Assembly (NCBI GenBank): GCA_029261255.1
Contig: JAJDBQ010000207.1
Location: 1-57,186 of the forward strand
DNA: 57,186 nucleotides
Origin: Nitrospirales bacterium
GTDB lineage: Bacteria; Nitrospirota; Nitrospiria; Nitrospirales; UBA8639
Reading direction: 5' to 3'
The notes under the pieces: generated by a model
What the model was told of the DNA's origin: nothing
What the model saw: the letters and a program-made list of their open reading frames with translations, nothing else
Databases searched by the model: none
Program-made: the position numbers and the translations under genes
In this document: positions 18,033 through 27,069 of the stretch, in pieces
Layout of the letters: every line of letters begins with the position of its first letter
Numbering within the stretch: position 1 is the first letter of the stretch

Positions 18033-19714
18033 TGAAAAACCCTCCTATTCGCATACACATTCTTCACGCTCTTAATTTCTTCTTCCATGTGAGAAGAGGA
18101 CCATCCCAATTCACTCCCCATGATCATGGCACATGTTCTCAAACAATCATCTCCTGGATAACCTGCGGTTCCCAGATCTGTTCGACGAAAAATCACATCT
18201 TCAAGTTTTTGCGCCATTTCTTTGCGAATGGCATGGATGACTTCTCCTTTAATGACCGGAACTTCTTGGCATACCCGCTCAAGCCAAGTCCGCCTTTCAT
18301 GACCGTAAGAAAGAAGATCCTTAAAGTTGGAACCATACGTTTGCACAAGATGTTGTAGCACCTCTGCATCTACCTCTTGCTCTACTTCAGTTTTTGCAGA
18401 ACGAAATAATTGATTACCCCCCACGATATCCCCACCGAAAATTGGTAATGAGGCTGTTTGGCTCCTCACTGGCAATTTCCCTAGCTTTTTGAGGACTAAA
18501 TCAGTAACCTTTTCAGCTACATCCCGAGCCGTCGTCCACTTGACTCCTACTACAGAAATTAGACCATCTACCCCATTTTCTTTGGAATGATCATGAATTT
18601 GCCAATGCTTCACGACCTGAACTTCACCGTTTTTCTGGTCAGGACCAGACCGCGGTAGTAATCCTCTGTTAACAAAATAGACATCTTCCCGGACGAGATT
18701 GGCTCCTGGTAGAGCCAGATTGACCTCAGCAAGCAATTCATTAATATCTCGGTCAGTTACCTCACAATCTTCAACCTTTCCATCATATGGGCGTTGAAAT
18801 GTCCCAATCAATGACCGATTTCGCCACGGGGTAATAAAAAAATATCTATGCCCTTTTTTGATAATTGCCTCTTCATCTTTATATTGGAATTTACCTGGCA
18901 CTCCTACTGCAACTGATTTTGATAATGATCTCGTGACTAAAACCATTGCTTTTAGCAGTGGCGTATCAGATGACGGACCACTTGGCGTGCATTCATTTAA
19001 AATTTTATCTACCCATGGCCCAGCACAATTAACCACAATTCGAGAACGAATCCCGATAATATTTTGAGTAATAGAGTCCTGAACTTTTATGTCCATGAGA
19101 CCATCAGGACCTCGAATTATTCCTTTTACTTGTGCATAATTCATTAAACGTGCACCCGCTCCTGAAGCCGAAAAAAGAGTGTCCAAAATAAATCGCTCAG
19201 GATTGCCAACCTGTCCATCATAGAATAATGCCCCCCCCGTTAATCCTTCGGGATCAAGACTAGGACATAACTGCAAACATTCTGATTTTGAAATCACTCG
19301 ACCTTTAGGAAAATTCTTCTCATCGGACAAACCATCATTCCGATCAAACCCGATGATGTCATTCAGCTTTAAAGCAATCGACATTAACAACTTTCCTTGG
19401 AACCAAGAATGGTACGTTGGAATAAGAAAAGGCATGGGAGACACAAGATGAGGAGCGATCCGCATAAGAGTACTTCTCTCTCGAATCGATTCTCGCATCC
19501 TCCTAAAATCTGCATGCTGCAAATACCTTAATCCTCCGTGGATTATCTTATGGCTATTCGATGATGTTCCATTTCCAAAATCACCCTGCTCGACAAGACC
19601 TACGTTAAGGCCTCTAAGAGCAGCATCTCTCGCTACACTTGCGCCATATATTCCTCCCCCAATGACCAGAACATCGAATGATTCCTGTGAAAATTTCTCC
19701 AGAGCTCGTCTCAT
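17999..19714 (-). CDS. FAD-dependent glycerol-3-phosphate dehydrogenase (GlpD/GlpA-like)
   Basis: A 571-residue flavoprotein with the N-terminal dinucleotide-binding motif GGGIYGAS, the E-Q-G-D-F-x-x-G-T-S-S-N-S-H-K block, IHGGLRYLQ, and a C-terminal helical domain typical of aerobic glycerol-3-phosphate dehydrogenases. These oxidise sn-glycerol 3-phosphate to dihydroxyacetone phosphate and pass electrons to quinone at the membrane. Placement inside a polysaccharide cluster, overlapping the GT4 gene, is unusual. It may serve glycerol-phosphate turnover linked to the polymer, or be a relative acting on another polyol phosphate. Confidence 0.8.
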   Translation of the reverse strand: MRRALEKFSQESFDVLVIGGGIYGASVARDAALRGLNVGLVEQGDFGNGTSSNSHKIIHGGLRYLQHADFRRMRESIRERSTLMRIAPHLVSPMPFLIPTYHSWFQGKLLMSIALKLNDIIGFDRNDGLSDEKNFPKGRVISKSECLQLCPSLDPEGLTGGALFYDGQVGNPERFILDTLFSASGAGARLMNYAQVKGIIRGPDGLMDIKVQDSITQNIIGIRSRIVVNCAGPWVDKILNECTPSGPSSDTPLLKAMVLVTRSLSKSVAVGVPGKFQYKDEEAIIKKGHRYFFITPWRNRSLIGTFQRPYDGKVEDCEVTDRDINELLAEVNLALPGANLVREDVYFVNRGLLPRSGPDQKNGEVQVVKHWQIHDHSKENGVDGLISVVGVKWTTARDVAEKVTDLVLKKLGKLPVRSQTASLPIFGGDIVGGNQLFRSAKTEVEQEVDAEVLQHLVQTYGSNFKDLLSYGHERRTWLERVCQEVPVIKGEVIHAIRKEMAQKLEDVIFRRTDLGTAGYPGDDCLRTCAMIMGSELGWSSSHMEEEIKSVKNVYANRRVFQWRPLQETYVS

Positions 19715-19902
19715 TTTTCAGTAAACCTTTTAATGTACCTTACGCCCAGCAAAACACAGCCGACGGCTAAGTTTAGCACGTGCCAGAAAATCACTAGCTT
19801 GGACTGAAGCAGTCCTTGGCACATGCTCATAGGCCATGCACAGGCAAAAATGCTAAAAAAATATTGGTAGTCTGAGATAAAAGAATGTATACCTTTGCAC
19901 AC
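19711..19902 (-). CDS. Small membrane protein of unknown function, coupled to the GlpD-like gene
   Basis: A 63-residue frame whose stop overlaps the start of the GlpD-like gene (ATGA). The product is hydrophobic, with one or two membrane segments (YQYFFSIFACAW and KLVIFWHVLNLAVGCVLLGV) and a positive tail (RYIKRFTEK). No family is recognised. The coupling and membrane character favour a real gene, perhaps an anchor for the dehydrogenase. It could equally be the surviving tail of a larger membrane protein whose upstream part has decayed. Confidence 0.35.
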   Translation of the reverse strand: MCKGIHSFISDYQYFFSIFACAWPMSMCQGLLQSKLVIFWHVLNLAVGCVLLGVRYIKRFTEK

Positions 19903-20431
19903 AAAAGACTGTCACAGACTAACTTCTTCCATGAAAATCCCGGCCGAACGTTGCAAAGAAATAGCCAAGCTGGTCTTCGGTCAATACTGCCGTCTGGATA
20001 GTCAACGTTACGTCCTTCGTGAAACGTGAGGACGTCAATTGATCCCCACGCTCTGACAACACCTTGAGCACAAGATCGCTAGGCAATAGGCGTCCCCCGA
20101 TCCTGATAAAATGGGTGAGGCGCAAGCAGTAAATTTCCATCATCAGAATCTGGTTCAAGCCAAATTAAAAGATCTACAACAACCATTCAATCATTATAAA
20201 CAATTGATACTCCTCCCCTACAAAAAGCTCGCTCAGGTAATGCGTACCCAGAAGTTTCTAGCACCACGCCATAACGGAAGATCTCTGATATCTGCTATTT
20301 CGCATTGAACATATAGCATTAGGATAGACGAAGCCCTGCGTGAACTTGAATATCTCGCAAACATGCCTCATACACATTCTATGAGAATCAATATTGGTAG
20401 CTAGTTGGAAGGATCAAAAAAATCCGGGAGG
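19903..20431. other. No recognisable gene upstream of the GlpD operon
   Basis: About 530 bp between the cysNC stop and the small membrane protein. A 79-codon minus-strand frame (19919-20158) has no recognised motif. Promoter elements for the minus-strand GlpD-GT4-SDR genes are expected here but none stands out. Confidence 0.35.
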
Positions 20432-22339
20432 TCAGTTAATCGACAAGAGCCCTCTACGATTCAATTCTTGGACAATGATAAGTGCCGCCTGTTCTGGAGT
20501 CTCATCTGCTCCATGAATAATGACTTCGGCGCCTTCCGGGCGTTCATACGGCGAATCTATGCCCGTAAAATTTTTAATGTGACCAGCACGGGCTTTTTTA
20601 TAGAGGCCCTTCACGTCGCGACGTTCGCACTCCTCTAAGGGCGTATCAATAAACACTTCTAAGAATTCTTCATCTTCTACCATGCGACGGGCCATCTCTC
20701 GTTCACTCTGGAATGGCGAAATAAACGAGACCAGGACAATCATCCCAGCATCAAGCATCAATTTGGCTGTCTCCGACACACGACGAATGTTTTCCACTCG
20801 ATCCGCATCGGTGAAACCTAAGTCTCGATTCAGGCCATGTCGCACATTATCACCATCCAGCAAATAGGTATGTCGTCCCTGTGAATGCAATTTCTTTTCT
20901 ACCAGATTGGCGATCGACGATTTCCCAGAACCCGACAGGCCGGTAAACCAGAGAATGAAGGGCATCTGCCCTTTCAATTTGGCCCTCGCAGCTTTATGAA
21001 TCGTCACTGACTGCCAATGGATATTGTCAGCCCGACGCAAGGCAAAATCGATCATCCCCGCAGCGATGGTCTCATTGGTAAAACGATCAATCAGGATAAA
21101 GGAACCGGTCCGTCGATTTTCCTGATACGGATCGAAGGACACCGGAGCATCCAACGAAAGGTTGCAGATGCCGATATCGTTTAATTCCAATGTTTTCGTG
21201 GCAAGATGCTCCAAAGTATTGACATTGACCTTATATTTCAATGCACTGACTTGTGCCGTTCGCGTCTGAAATCCCATCTTGATGAAATACGGCCGACCAG
21301 GGAGTAATGGCTCTTCATGCATCCAGATGAGTTTCGCTTCGAACTGATCAGCAGTGGCTGGACGCACGCGTGGATCACTAAGTAATTCACCACGACTGAT
21401 GTCAACTTCATCCTGTAACGTCAAGGTCACGGCTTGGCCCGCCGCAGCAGAGTCGAGTTCGCCATCAAATGTCACGATCCGTTCAACGATATTCATTTGC
21501 CCAGAAGACGGCACAACCACGTGATCTCCGGGCCTAATCCTTCCACTCACAATCGTTCCGGAAAAACCCCGGAAATCGAGATGAGGTCGGTTGACCCACT
21601 GTACTGGCATTCGGAAAGGTTTGGTCGTCAAGTCTTGATGAATGGCCACGGTTTCTAATTGGCCCATGAGAGTTGGCCCATGGTACCAGGGAGTCTTGAC
21701 GCTCCGATCAAGAATATTGTCGCCTTTCAACGCCGAGACAGGGATCGCCACTACGTCATGTAAACCTAAGGAGCGGGAGAACGCTTCGTATTGAGTCTTG
21801 ATGTCGTCAAATTGCACTCCTGAATAGTCCACCAAGTCCATTTTATTGATCGCAAGCACGACGTGCGTGACACCTAACAACGAGAGGATGTAACTATGCC
21901 GCATCGTCTGTGTCAGCAGACCCTTGCGAGCGTCTATCATCATCACTGCCAGATCAACAGTCGCAGCTCCAGTCGCCATATTGCGGGTATATTGTTCGTG
22001 ACCGGGGGTATCAGCCACAATAAACCTTCGCTTTTCGGTGGCAAAAAATCGATAGGCGACATCAATCGTAATGCCCTGCAAACGCTCAGCTTGAAGGCCA
22101 TCCACAAGCAAGGCAAAATCAATGTCCCCATGCTGAGTGCCCACCCGCTTGCTTTCCGTTTCGAGTGTGGCAACTTGATCGTCCAAGACCAGTTTAGAGT
22201 CCCACAGTAATCGTCCAATGAGAGTACTTTTTCCATCATCCACACTTCCACACGTCATGAAGCGTAAGAGGTCCGGCCCTGCAGAGGGTGGGGGAATAGA
22301 CTCAGTATTGGGAGTCACATCAGATTTGAAAGGGGGCAT
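20432..22339 (-). CDS. cysNC: Bifunctional sulfate adenylyltransferase GTPase subunit / APS kinase (CysNC)
   Basis: A 635-residue fusion. The N-terminal CysN part is an EF-Tu-like GTPase: GSVDDGKSTLIGRL (P loop), DTPGHEQYTRN, NKMDLVDY and two beta-barrel domains. From about residue 450 it is an adenylylsulfate kinase with its own P loop GLSGSGKSS, the DGDNVRHGLN substrate loop and FTGIDSPYE. With CysD it makes APS from sulfate and ATP, driven by GTP, then phosphorylates it to PAPS. It follows cysD with a TGATG overlap. No APS/PAPS reductase or sulfotransferase gene is in the window, so the product may feed general assimilation or sulfation of the exopolymer. Confidence 0.93.
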   Translation of the reverse strand: MPPFKSDVTPNTESIPPPSAGPDLLRFMTCGSVDDGKSTLIGRLLWDSKLVLDDQVATLETESKRVGTQHGDIDFALLVDGLQAERLQGITIDVAYRFFATEKRRFIVADTPGHEQYTRNMATGAATVDLAVMMIDARKGLLTQTMRHSYILSLLGVTHVVLAINKMDLVDYSGVQFDDIKTQYEAFSRSLGLHDVVAIPVSALKGDNILDRSVKTPWYHGPTLMGQLETVAIHQDLTTKPFRMPVQWVNRPHLDFRGFSGTIVSGRIRPGDHVVVPSSGQMNIVERIVTFDGELDSAAAGQAVTLTLQDEVDISRGELLSDPRVRPATADQFEAKLIWMHEEPLLPGRPYFIKMGFQTRTAQVSALKYKVNVNTLEHLATKTLELNDIGICNLSLDAPVSFDPYQENRRTGSFILIDRFTNETIAAGMIDFALRRADNIHWQSVTIHKAARAKLKGQMPFILWFTGLSGSGKSSIANLVEKKLHSQGRHTYLLDGDNVRHGLNRDLGFTDADRVENIRRVSETAKLMLDAGMIVLVSFISPFQSEREMARRMVEDEEFLEVFIDTPLEECERRDVKGLYKKARAGHIKNFTGIDSPYERPEGAEVIIHGADETPEQAALIIVQELNRRGLLSIN

Positions 22340-23247
22340 CAGAAATACCCCTCTTGCTTCTTTTTCTCCATTGAACCGATCGCATCGCGATCAATCAGAC
22401 GCCCTTGGCGTTCCGAAGTTCTGGTATGTGCCATTTCTTGAATGATCTCTGGTAACGTGGCAGCTGTGGATTCAATGGCTCCCGTCAACGGATAACACCC
22501 AAGCGTGCGAAATCTAACAGAACGCATCTCCGGTTGTTCATTTGGGAAAAGCGGAAGACGTTGATCATCCACCATCACTAACATACCGTCTCGCTCAACG
22601 ATTGGTCGTTCTTTCGCAAAATAGAGGGGGACGACGGGAATCGCCTCCTGTTGAATATATTCCCAAACATCCAACTCAGTCCAATTCGACAACGGAAATG
22701 CCCGAAGACTTTCCCCCTTGCGAACTCGTGTATTAAAGATATTCCATAACTCTGGACGCTGTCTTTTAGGATCCCAATGATGGGTTGCCGTACGAAACGA
22801 CAGCATTCGCTCTTTGGCTCGCGAAGCTTCTTCATCTCTCCGTGCCCCGCCAAATGCGGCATCAAATCCATACTTCTCCAATGCTTGTTTCAGAGCCTCT
22901 GTTTTCATGACATCCGTGTACAGCGATGATCCATGCGTGATAGGGCTCACGCCTTGTTTCAATCCGTTTGGATTCGTATGCACAAGTAAATCTAGGTCAT
23001 AGTCTTTGATGATTTTTCCTCTAAACTCGATCATTTCAGAGAACTTCCAGGTCGTATCCACATGTAAAAGGGGAAAGGGGAGCTTTGAGGGGAAAAAGGC
23101 CTTGCGGGCGAGATGCAGCAGGACCGATGAATCTTTACCGATCGAATAGAGCATCACCGGACGCTCACATTCCGCGACAACTTCGCGAAAGAGGTAGATG
23201 CTCTCAGCTTCGAGCTCTTGTAGATGAGAAGAGGGTGAGACGCTCAT
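22339..23247 (-). CDS. cysD: Sulfate adenylyltransferase subunit 2 (CysD)
   Basis: A 302-residue PP-loop ATP pyrophosphatase-family enzyme matching CysD over its whole length: [15 protein letters not shown] at the start, the PP motif [38 protein letters not shown] and the C-terminal RQGRLIDRD...KKKQEGYF. It adenylates sulfate to APS in complex with CysN. The stop overlaps the cysNC start (TGATG), so the two subunits are translationally coupled. No clear Shine-Dalgarno is visible upstream of ATG 23247. Confidence 0.93.
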   Translation of the reverse strand: MSVSPSSHLQELEAESIYLFREVVAECERPVMLYSIGKDSSVLLHLARKAFFPSKLPFPLLHVDTTWKFSEMIEFRGKIIKDYDLDLLVHTNPNGLKQGVSPITHGSSLYTDVMKTEALKQALEKYGFDAAFGGARRDEEASRAKERMLSFRTATHHWDPKRQRPELWNIFNTRVRKGESLRAFPLSNWTELDVWEYIQQEAIPVVPLYFAKERPIVERDGMLVMVDDQRLPLFPNEQPEMRSVRFRTLGCYPLTGAIESTAATLPEIIQEMAHTRTSERQGRLIDRDAIGSMEKKKQEGYF

Positions 23248-23622
23248 ACTAGGAAAATGGAAGCTTCATGGCATAGAAATTTCCAATGTCAGGAAATGAA
23301 GACAGAAGACAATCAAGTTGAACGTTCACTCGCATCAACTATCGGTGCATTCTTTCGATCGGAAGAAACCGAAACTAAAATTACCGCTTTACATGATCAG
23401 TGAAGGTGATACCGGCACAAAAAACCGGCTAAAAATGTTTACTACCCGTTGTGGAATCTTCGTTCTTCAAATTCGTACATCCATGAATACAGCTCTACCT
23501 ATCTGCTCCGCCATCTCTAACAACACACGTTAAAAAAACATGTCGAATGCATTATATTGAAAATGAGTCAGAAAGCTATACTCAAGAACAATACGCTCTT
23601 GGCATTCACTGACTCGGAAAAG
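23248..23622. other. Intergenic region upstream of cysD
   Basis: About 375 bp without a credible gene; it should hold the cysD promoter. A GG-N10-GC match on the minus strand at 23271-23284 is discussed among rejected signals because it lies too close to the start codon. Confidence 0.4.
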
Positions 23623-24654
23623 TCATGGAATAGATCGAACAATAGGGGGTCCAAGAAGATTCGCCACAGATAATGGGAGTTTCTTCCACAACTTTATTGC
23701 TAAGGCAAACTTCGCGTTGGTAGGGCTAATGTTCGGAAGGGGTCTGCTGTCTTTCATCCAATATTCCCAAACGAGAGGGGAAGCCTTAGCTCCCCATTGC
23801 GTCTTAAATCGATAGGTCCCCTCTCCAGGTGTGCTACGTCCAAAATCAAATACGTTCATGCCATGTTGAATCCCAAATTGAATGGCTTCCCAATACAGCA
23901 ACATATTGGGACACAGCGAACGATACTCAACAAGAGACCCTGCCCATGGGATCTCCATTGTCTCATTGAAAATACTGCTCAACCCTGCTGCTACAGGTGT
24001 CTCTTGAGATTTCACAACAAAAATTCTGGTATGTAAAGGGAACACATCAAGGATCGTTTCAAAGAAAATACGTCCGTAGACGGGTGTGCCAAGATCACGC
24101 ATATTCCTCGCGAACATCGCATAGAAGTCATCGAGGAGTTCTGTACCACCAATCTCAACAGTCAGTCCGGATTTTCCAGCCTTTCGAATTTGATTACGCA
24201 CTTTGGCGTCAAGCTGTTTCCACTGTGCGTCAGTATCTGAGGCCAAAGGCAACAACATCGAGACTTTATGCTCCTTGGGGACTAACCCTAAACCATGAGC
24301 CACACTATGGCGCAACTCAACCGATTCGGCCCCTTCATCAATCGCAAGCTGTGACGCAGCAGATACTAGTCCTTCTTCGACATTCTCGTCATGAGCTAAA
24401 AGGCCACCATAATTCAAAAATGGCAATGACACTACACTCCGACCAAACAACCGACTTTTCAAGATGGCTAAGGGTAGAATGCCCACGACAACTCCATCAT
24501 TCATCGCCATAAGATAGCGGGTCGCATGACCAAAACTTCGCTCGATAACCGTCTTCCACCCAAGTTGATGATAGTTCGTCGCTTGCGAATGCGATGCGAC
24601 AAAGTCTTCCCATAGAGACAAATCTCGACTTTCATCTAGAGGAACAATATCCAT
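23623..24654 (-). CDS. FemAB-family, XrtA/PEP-CTERM-system-associated protein
   Basis: About 343 residues forming a double GNAT fold of the FemAB/peptidoglycan-bridge type. Visible segments are NYHQLGWKTVIERSFGHAT at the N-terminus, RNQIRKAGKSGLTVE in the middle and FDFGRSTPGEGTYRFKTQWG near the C-terminus. The last is characteristic of the subgroup that occurs with exosortase XrtA (TIGR03019-like). Such proteins probably ligate an aminoacyl or similar group; the substrate is unknown. ATG 24654 is chosen over upstream TTG 24666 and ATG 24660 because GAGG lies at the right distance only for 24654. It follows the outer-membrane barrel gene on the same strand. Confidence 0.8.
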   Translation of the reverse strand: MDIVPLDESRDLSLWEDFVASHSQATNYHQLGWKTVIERSFGHATRYLMAMNDGVVVGILPLAILKSRLFGRSVVSLPFLNYGGLLAHDENVEEGLVSAASQLAIDEGAESVELRHSVAHGLGLVPKEHKVSMLLPLASDTDAQWKQLDAKVRNQIRKAGKSGLTVEIGGTELLDDFYAMFARNMRDLGTPVYGRIFFETILDVFPLHTRIFVVKSQETPVAAGLSSIFNETMEIPWAGSLVEYRSLCPNMLLYWEAIQFGIQHGMNVFDFGRSTPGEGTYRFKTQWGAKASPLVWEYWMKDSRPLPNISPTNAKFALAIKLWKKLPLSVANLLGPPIVRSIP

Positions 24655-24815
24655 CAACATCCTCAAACGGCTACACGAAATGTTTAGAGAAATTCACAAA
24701 CAACCTTAGACAAAAAAACTCTGGAAGTCCCATGGACGGAAAAACTAACAGGATCAAAAAAGACGCTACAAAAATTCCAAAACCATCAAGAATCGAAAAG
24801 CCTCCTCACGAACCT

Positions 24816-26228
24816 CTACCGATACAAAAACCAGGGATCGGCAATAGCAGTCAAACTTAAAAACCCTTGGTTCACGACCACGTCACTCGCAGCCGTCCCC
24901 TTGGAACGTTGATCAATTCGAGAATAAGACACATCGCCGTATAACCACGAATAGAAGGAATAACTCAAACCAGCCTGCGCCCGGTAGGTCGTCGAATCAA
25001 AGGCATCACCGTCAATCGAAACATTTTCTGCCCAACCAACAGAAGCAAATGTTTCCATACGAGGCGTCAGCAAGTAACTTCCTCGTCCGGTGACTGTTCG
25101 AGTCCGAGATGCCTGGGACGCCAAGCCTCCTCCACTCCCAATAGCTTGAGAACCTGACAGGCTCATTGTTCCGCGCTGAAATGATTTATCAAGAATAGCA
25201 TGCCCAACAAAACTCCCTACATACTTACTCCCAAGCTCTCGCTCCTGCGTCCCTCCCCCAGCCAATGTAATCATCTCAGTCGCACCCACTTGTTTGACGA
25301 ATGACATTCCTCCCGAAATCGTACCGGAAAATGTCGGAGTGAAAAAATGAGTCAGACCTAACCGGGCAGTATGGGAGATGATACGATCCGCAGTCGTGTT
25401 TGCTGTCGATTTCCCTAGAAAATCTGTTTGGCGATACGCATAGGACGGTTCCACGCTGATAAATTCAGTCACTTGGAAGGGCGCAGAAAATGTCCCTGTA
25501 TGCGTCAAAGAATCCTGAAAGCCCTTAGAAAAAAAATGGCGGTATTGATTCGCATAAGCAAGCGTAGTGTTGACTCGAGGACTCCAAGTATAACCAAGTG
25601 TCAACCCGGCATTGTTAAGAAAGGCACTCGCTCGCCTGGTAAACACCCCTTGTGTCCCTCCAGTTCCCCCGACCCCGCTGCCTCCCAAGCTACCTCCGCC
25701 CACTCCGCTTGACCCTCCAGCGCTGCCAGCTCCTGCACTATTTCCCGTTGTTCCCCCCGACGAACGACTTCCACCTAATCCAGGGTTTGCACCCGGTGTC
25801 CTCGACGCATTCTCGGCCTCTGACAAGGCAAATGCATCTAACTGAGGAGTAAAACTCATGTTTTCATCAATAGTCACCGTTAACCCTCGATATTGTTTCG
25901 TCAAAAATGGAAGATCCAAAATGATATCGGCATTTTGATTATAGCGATTCGCATCAGTATTATTGGCAAAGAGAGACAACCGCCCTGTATACGTGGCGCC
26001 AATCACAATGTCAGCATTCTCAAACAGAAGCGTCACATCTGGTCCAACAAGAGTGCCAAAATCCTCTTCTGTATCCACATTCTGAAAAAACAAGTTATCC
26101 GTATATGTTCCTGTCGTAGTAAAGGAGGTGTTTAAGCTCAAAGCAGCCACAGCAGGATTCACTGAAAACAATCCCACCGAAATCCCACACACCACAGCAA
26201 TCTCTTGTAAAAGCCTCCAACGACGCAT
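24816..26228 (-). CDS. Outer-membrane beta-barrel protein, TIGR03016-like (PEP-CTERM system)
   Basis: A signal peptide (hydrophobic EIAVVCGISVGLFSV, cleavage after AVAA) is followed by alternating amphipathic strands typical of a porin-like barrel, ending in SLTAIADPWFLYR. The pattern TGTYTDNLFFQN near the mature start and the strand rhythm match the outer-membrane proteins that accompany XrtA/EPS loci. A Gly/Ser-rich insertion of about 50 residues (roughly 146-194) forms an unusually long loop. The likely role is passage or anchoring of exopolymer across the outer membrane. ATG 26228 is chosen because AAAGGG precedes it; a TTG at 26246 is the alternative. Confidence 0.75.
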   Translation of the reverse strand: MRRWRLLQEIAVVCGISVGLFSVNPAVAALSLNTSFTTTGTYTDNLFFQNVDTEEDFGTLVGPDVTLLFENADIVIGATYTGRLSLFANNTDANRYNQNADIILDLPFLTKQYRGLTVTIDENMSFTPQLDAFALSEAENASRTPGANPGLGGSRSSGGTTGNSAGAGSAGGSSGVGGGSLGGSGVGGTGGTQGVFTRRASAFLNNAGLTLGYTWSPRVNTTLAYANQYRHFFSKGFQDSLTHTGTFSAPFQVTEFISVEPSYAYRQTDFLGKSTANTTADRIISHTARLGLTHFFTPTFSGTISGGMSFVKQVGATEMITLAGGGTQERELGSKYVGSFVGHAILDKSFQRGTMSLSGSQAIGSGGGLASQASRTRTVTGRGSYLLTPRMETFASVGWAENVSIDGDAFDSTTYRAQAGLSYSFYSWLYGDVSYSRIDQRSKGTAASDVVVNQGFLSLTAIADPWFLYR

Positions 26229-26246
26229 AGTCACCCTTTCGTTCAA

Positions 26247-26972
26247 AACCGAACTACAATTTTTCTATTAAATCATCTTTCACCAGTAACACCAGGGGCC
26301 TATCGTAAACATTTCAATCACAACAACAAAGTCCAAGAACGAAAAACCTTCACGAACATCGATACCTCACTGGACTATTCACACAATTCAAAAAGAACAA
26401 CAGTCTCCTGGAACCTACAGCAAAATGCTGAATTCGAACTAAATCAGAGGGTTTCCTCCATAGCCTTACTGCCTCGAGAAAAACAACATCATTTGCCAAG
26501 TAATTTTTCCAAGTGATTCGCACTGAATCGGAACCGAAGAGCTTCGGTAGCGTACGCTTTCTCTCACGTTTCAAAAACAACCCACTGGTCATGACCGGCC
26601 ATCAATAGACCGATACAGCCGTCATAATGACAGAAGCTTCAAAATGATCAAAAGAAAAGACCTGTCTCCAATACCGACACCGTAAATCCGTCAATTAATC
26701 CCCTCTAACAGCCTGATTTTACGAATAAATTATAACGTAACGTGAAACAACAAACCGTATCAAAATCGATTGACTCAATCTGTAAATATCGACGTGGGTG
26801 AAATGGGCTTAAAGCAGAAAAATTTACGCTCTAAAAAAGTCAGAAGATTAATCAACCTTGAGAATTTAAATGACGTGCTTCTCGCGTGAAGGCGAGAAAA
26901 TAAATCCCACAATGCATTGATTTAATTGGCATTTCTATTAAATAGCCTCAGGCCTCACCTAAAATTTCAACA
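26247..26972. other. Long regulatory intergenic region upstream of the first PEP-CTERM gene
   Basis: About 730 bp between divergent genes without a credible coding frame. It is AT-rich and contains the inverted repeat at 26879-26898, placed about 100 bp upstream of the sigma-54 promoter start. The promoter of the minus-strand barrel gene must also lie here. Confidence 0.5.
26879..26898. promoter_or_regulatory. Inverted repeat, candidate enhancer site for a sigma-54 activator
   Basis: TTCTCGC (26879-26885) and GCGAGAA (26892-26898) form a perfect 7-bp inverted repeat around a 6-bp centre. It lies about 75 bp upstream of the -24 element at 26974, the usual distance for bacterial enhancer-binding proteins. 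No T-run follows, so it is not a terminator. The regulator is unknown; PrsR-type activators are the obvious candidates from family knowledge. Confidence 0.35.
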
Positions 26973-26989
26973 TGGCATCGTGCTTGCGA
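26973..26989 (+). promoter_or_regulatory. Sigma-54 (-24/-12) promoter of PEP-CTERM gene 1
   Basis: TGGCAT-CGTGC-TTGC at 26973-26987 has GG at 26974-26975 and GC at 26986-26987, exactly 10 bases apart as RpoN requires. Transcription would begin near 26999, leaving a leader of about 70 nt before ATG 27070. The second PEP-CTERM gene has the same arrangement. Confidence 0.65.
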
Positions 26990-27069
26990 TATGACTAAAT
27001 CAGTATGAAACTTCATACAAAAAGTTTCCGAAAAATTTACTAGAGCATCACGAACCAAAAGGAGGTTTT

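Noticed and set aside
23271-23284. GG-N10-GC sigma-54-like match upstream of cysD on the minus strand
   Set aside because: The -12 box reads ATGC rather than TTGC, and the predicted start leaves only about 12 nt before the cysD ATG, too little for a ribosome binding site.
25612-25852. Pro-rich plus-strand frames
   Set aside because: They are the opposite strand of the Gly/Ser-rich loop of the outer-membrane barrel and have no ribosome binding site.
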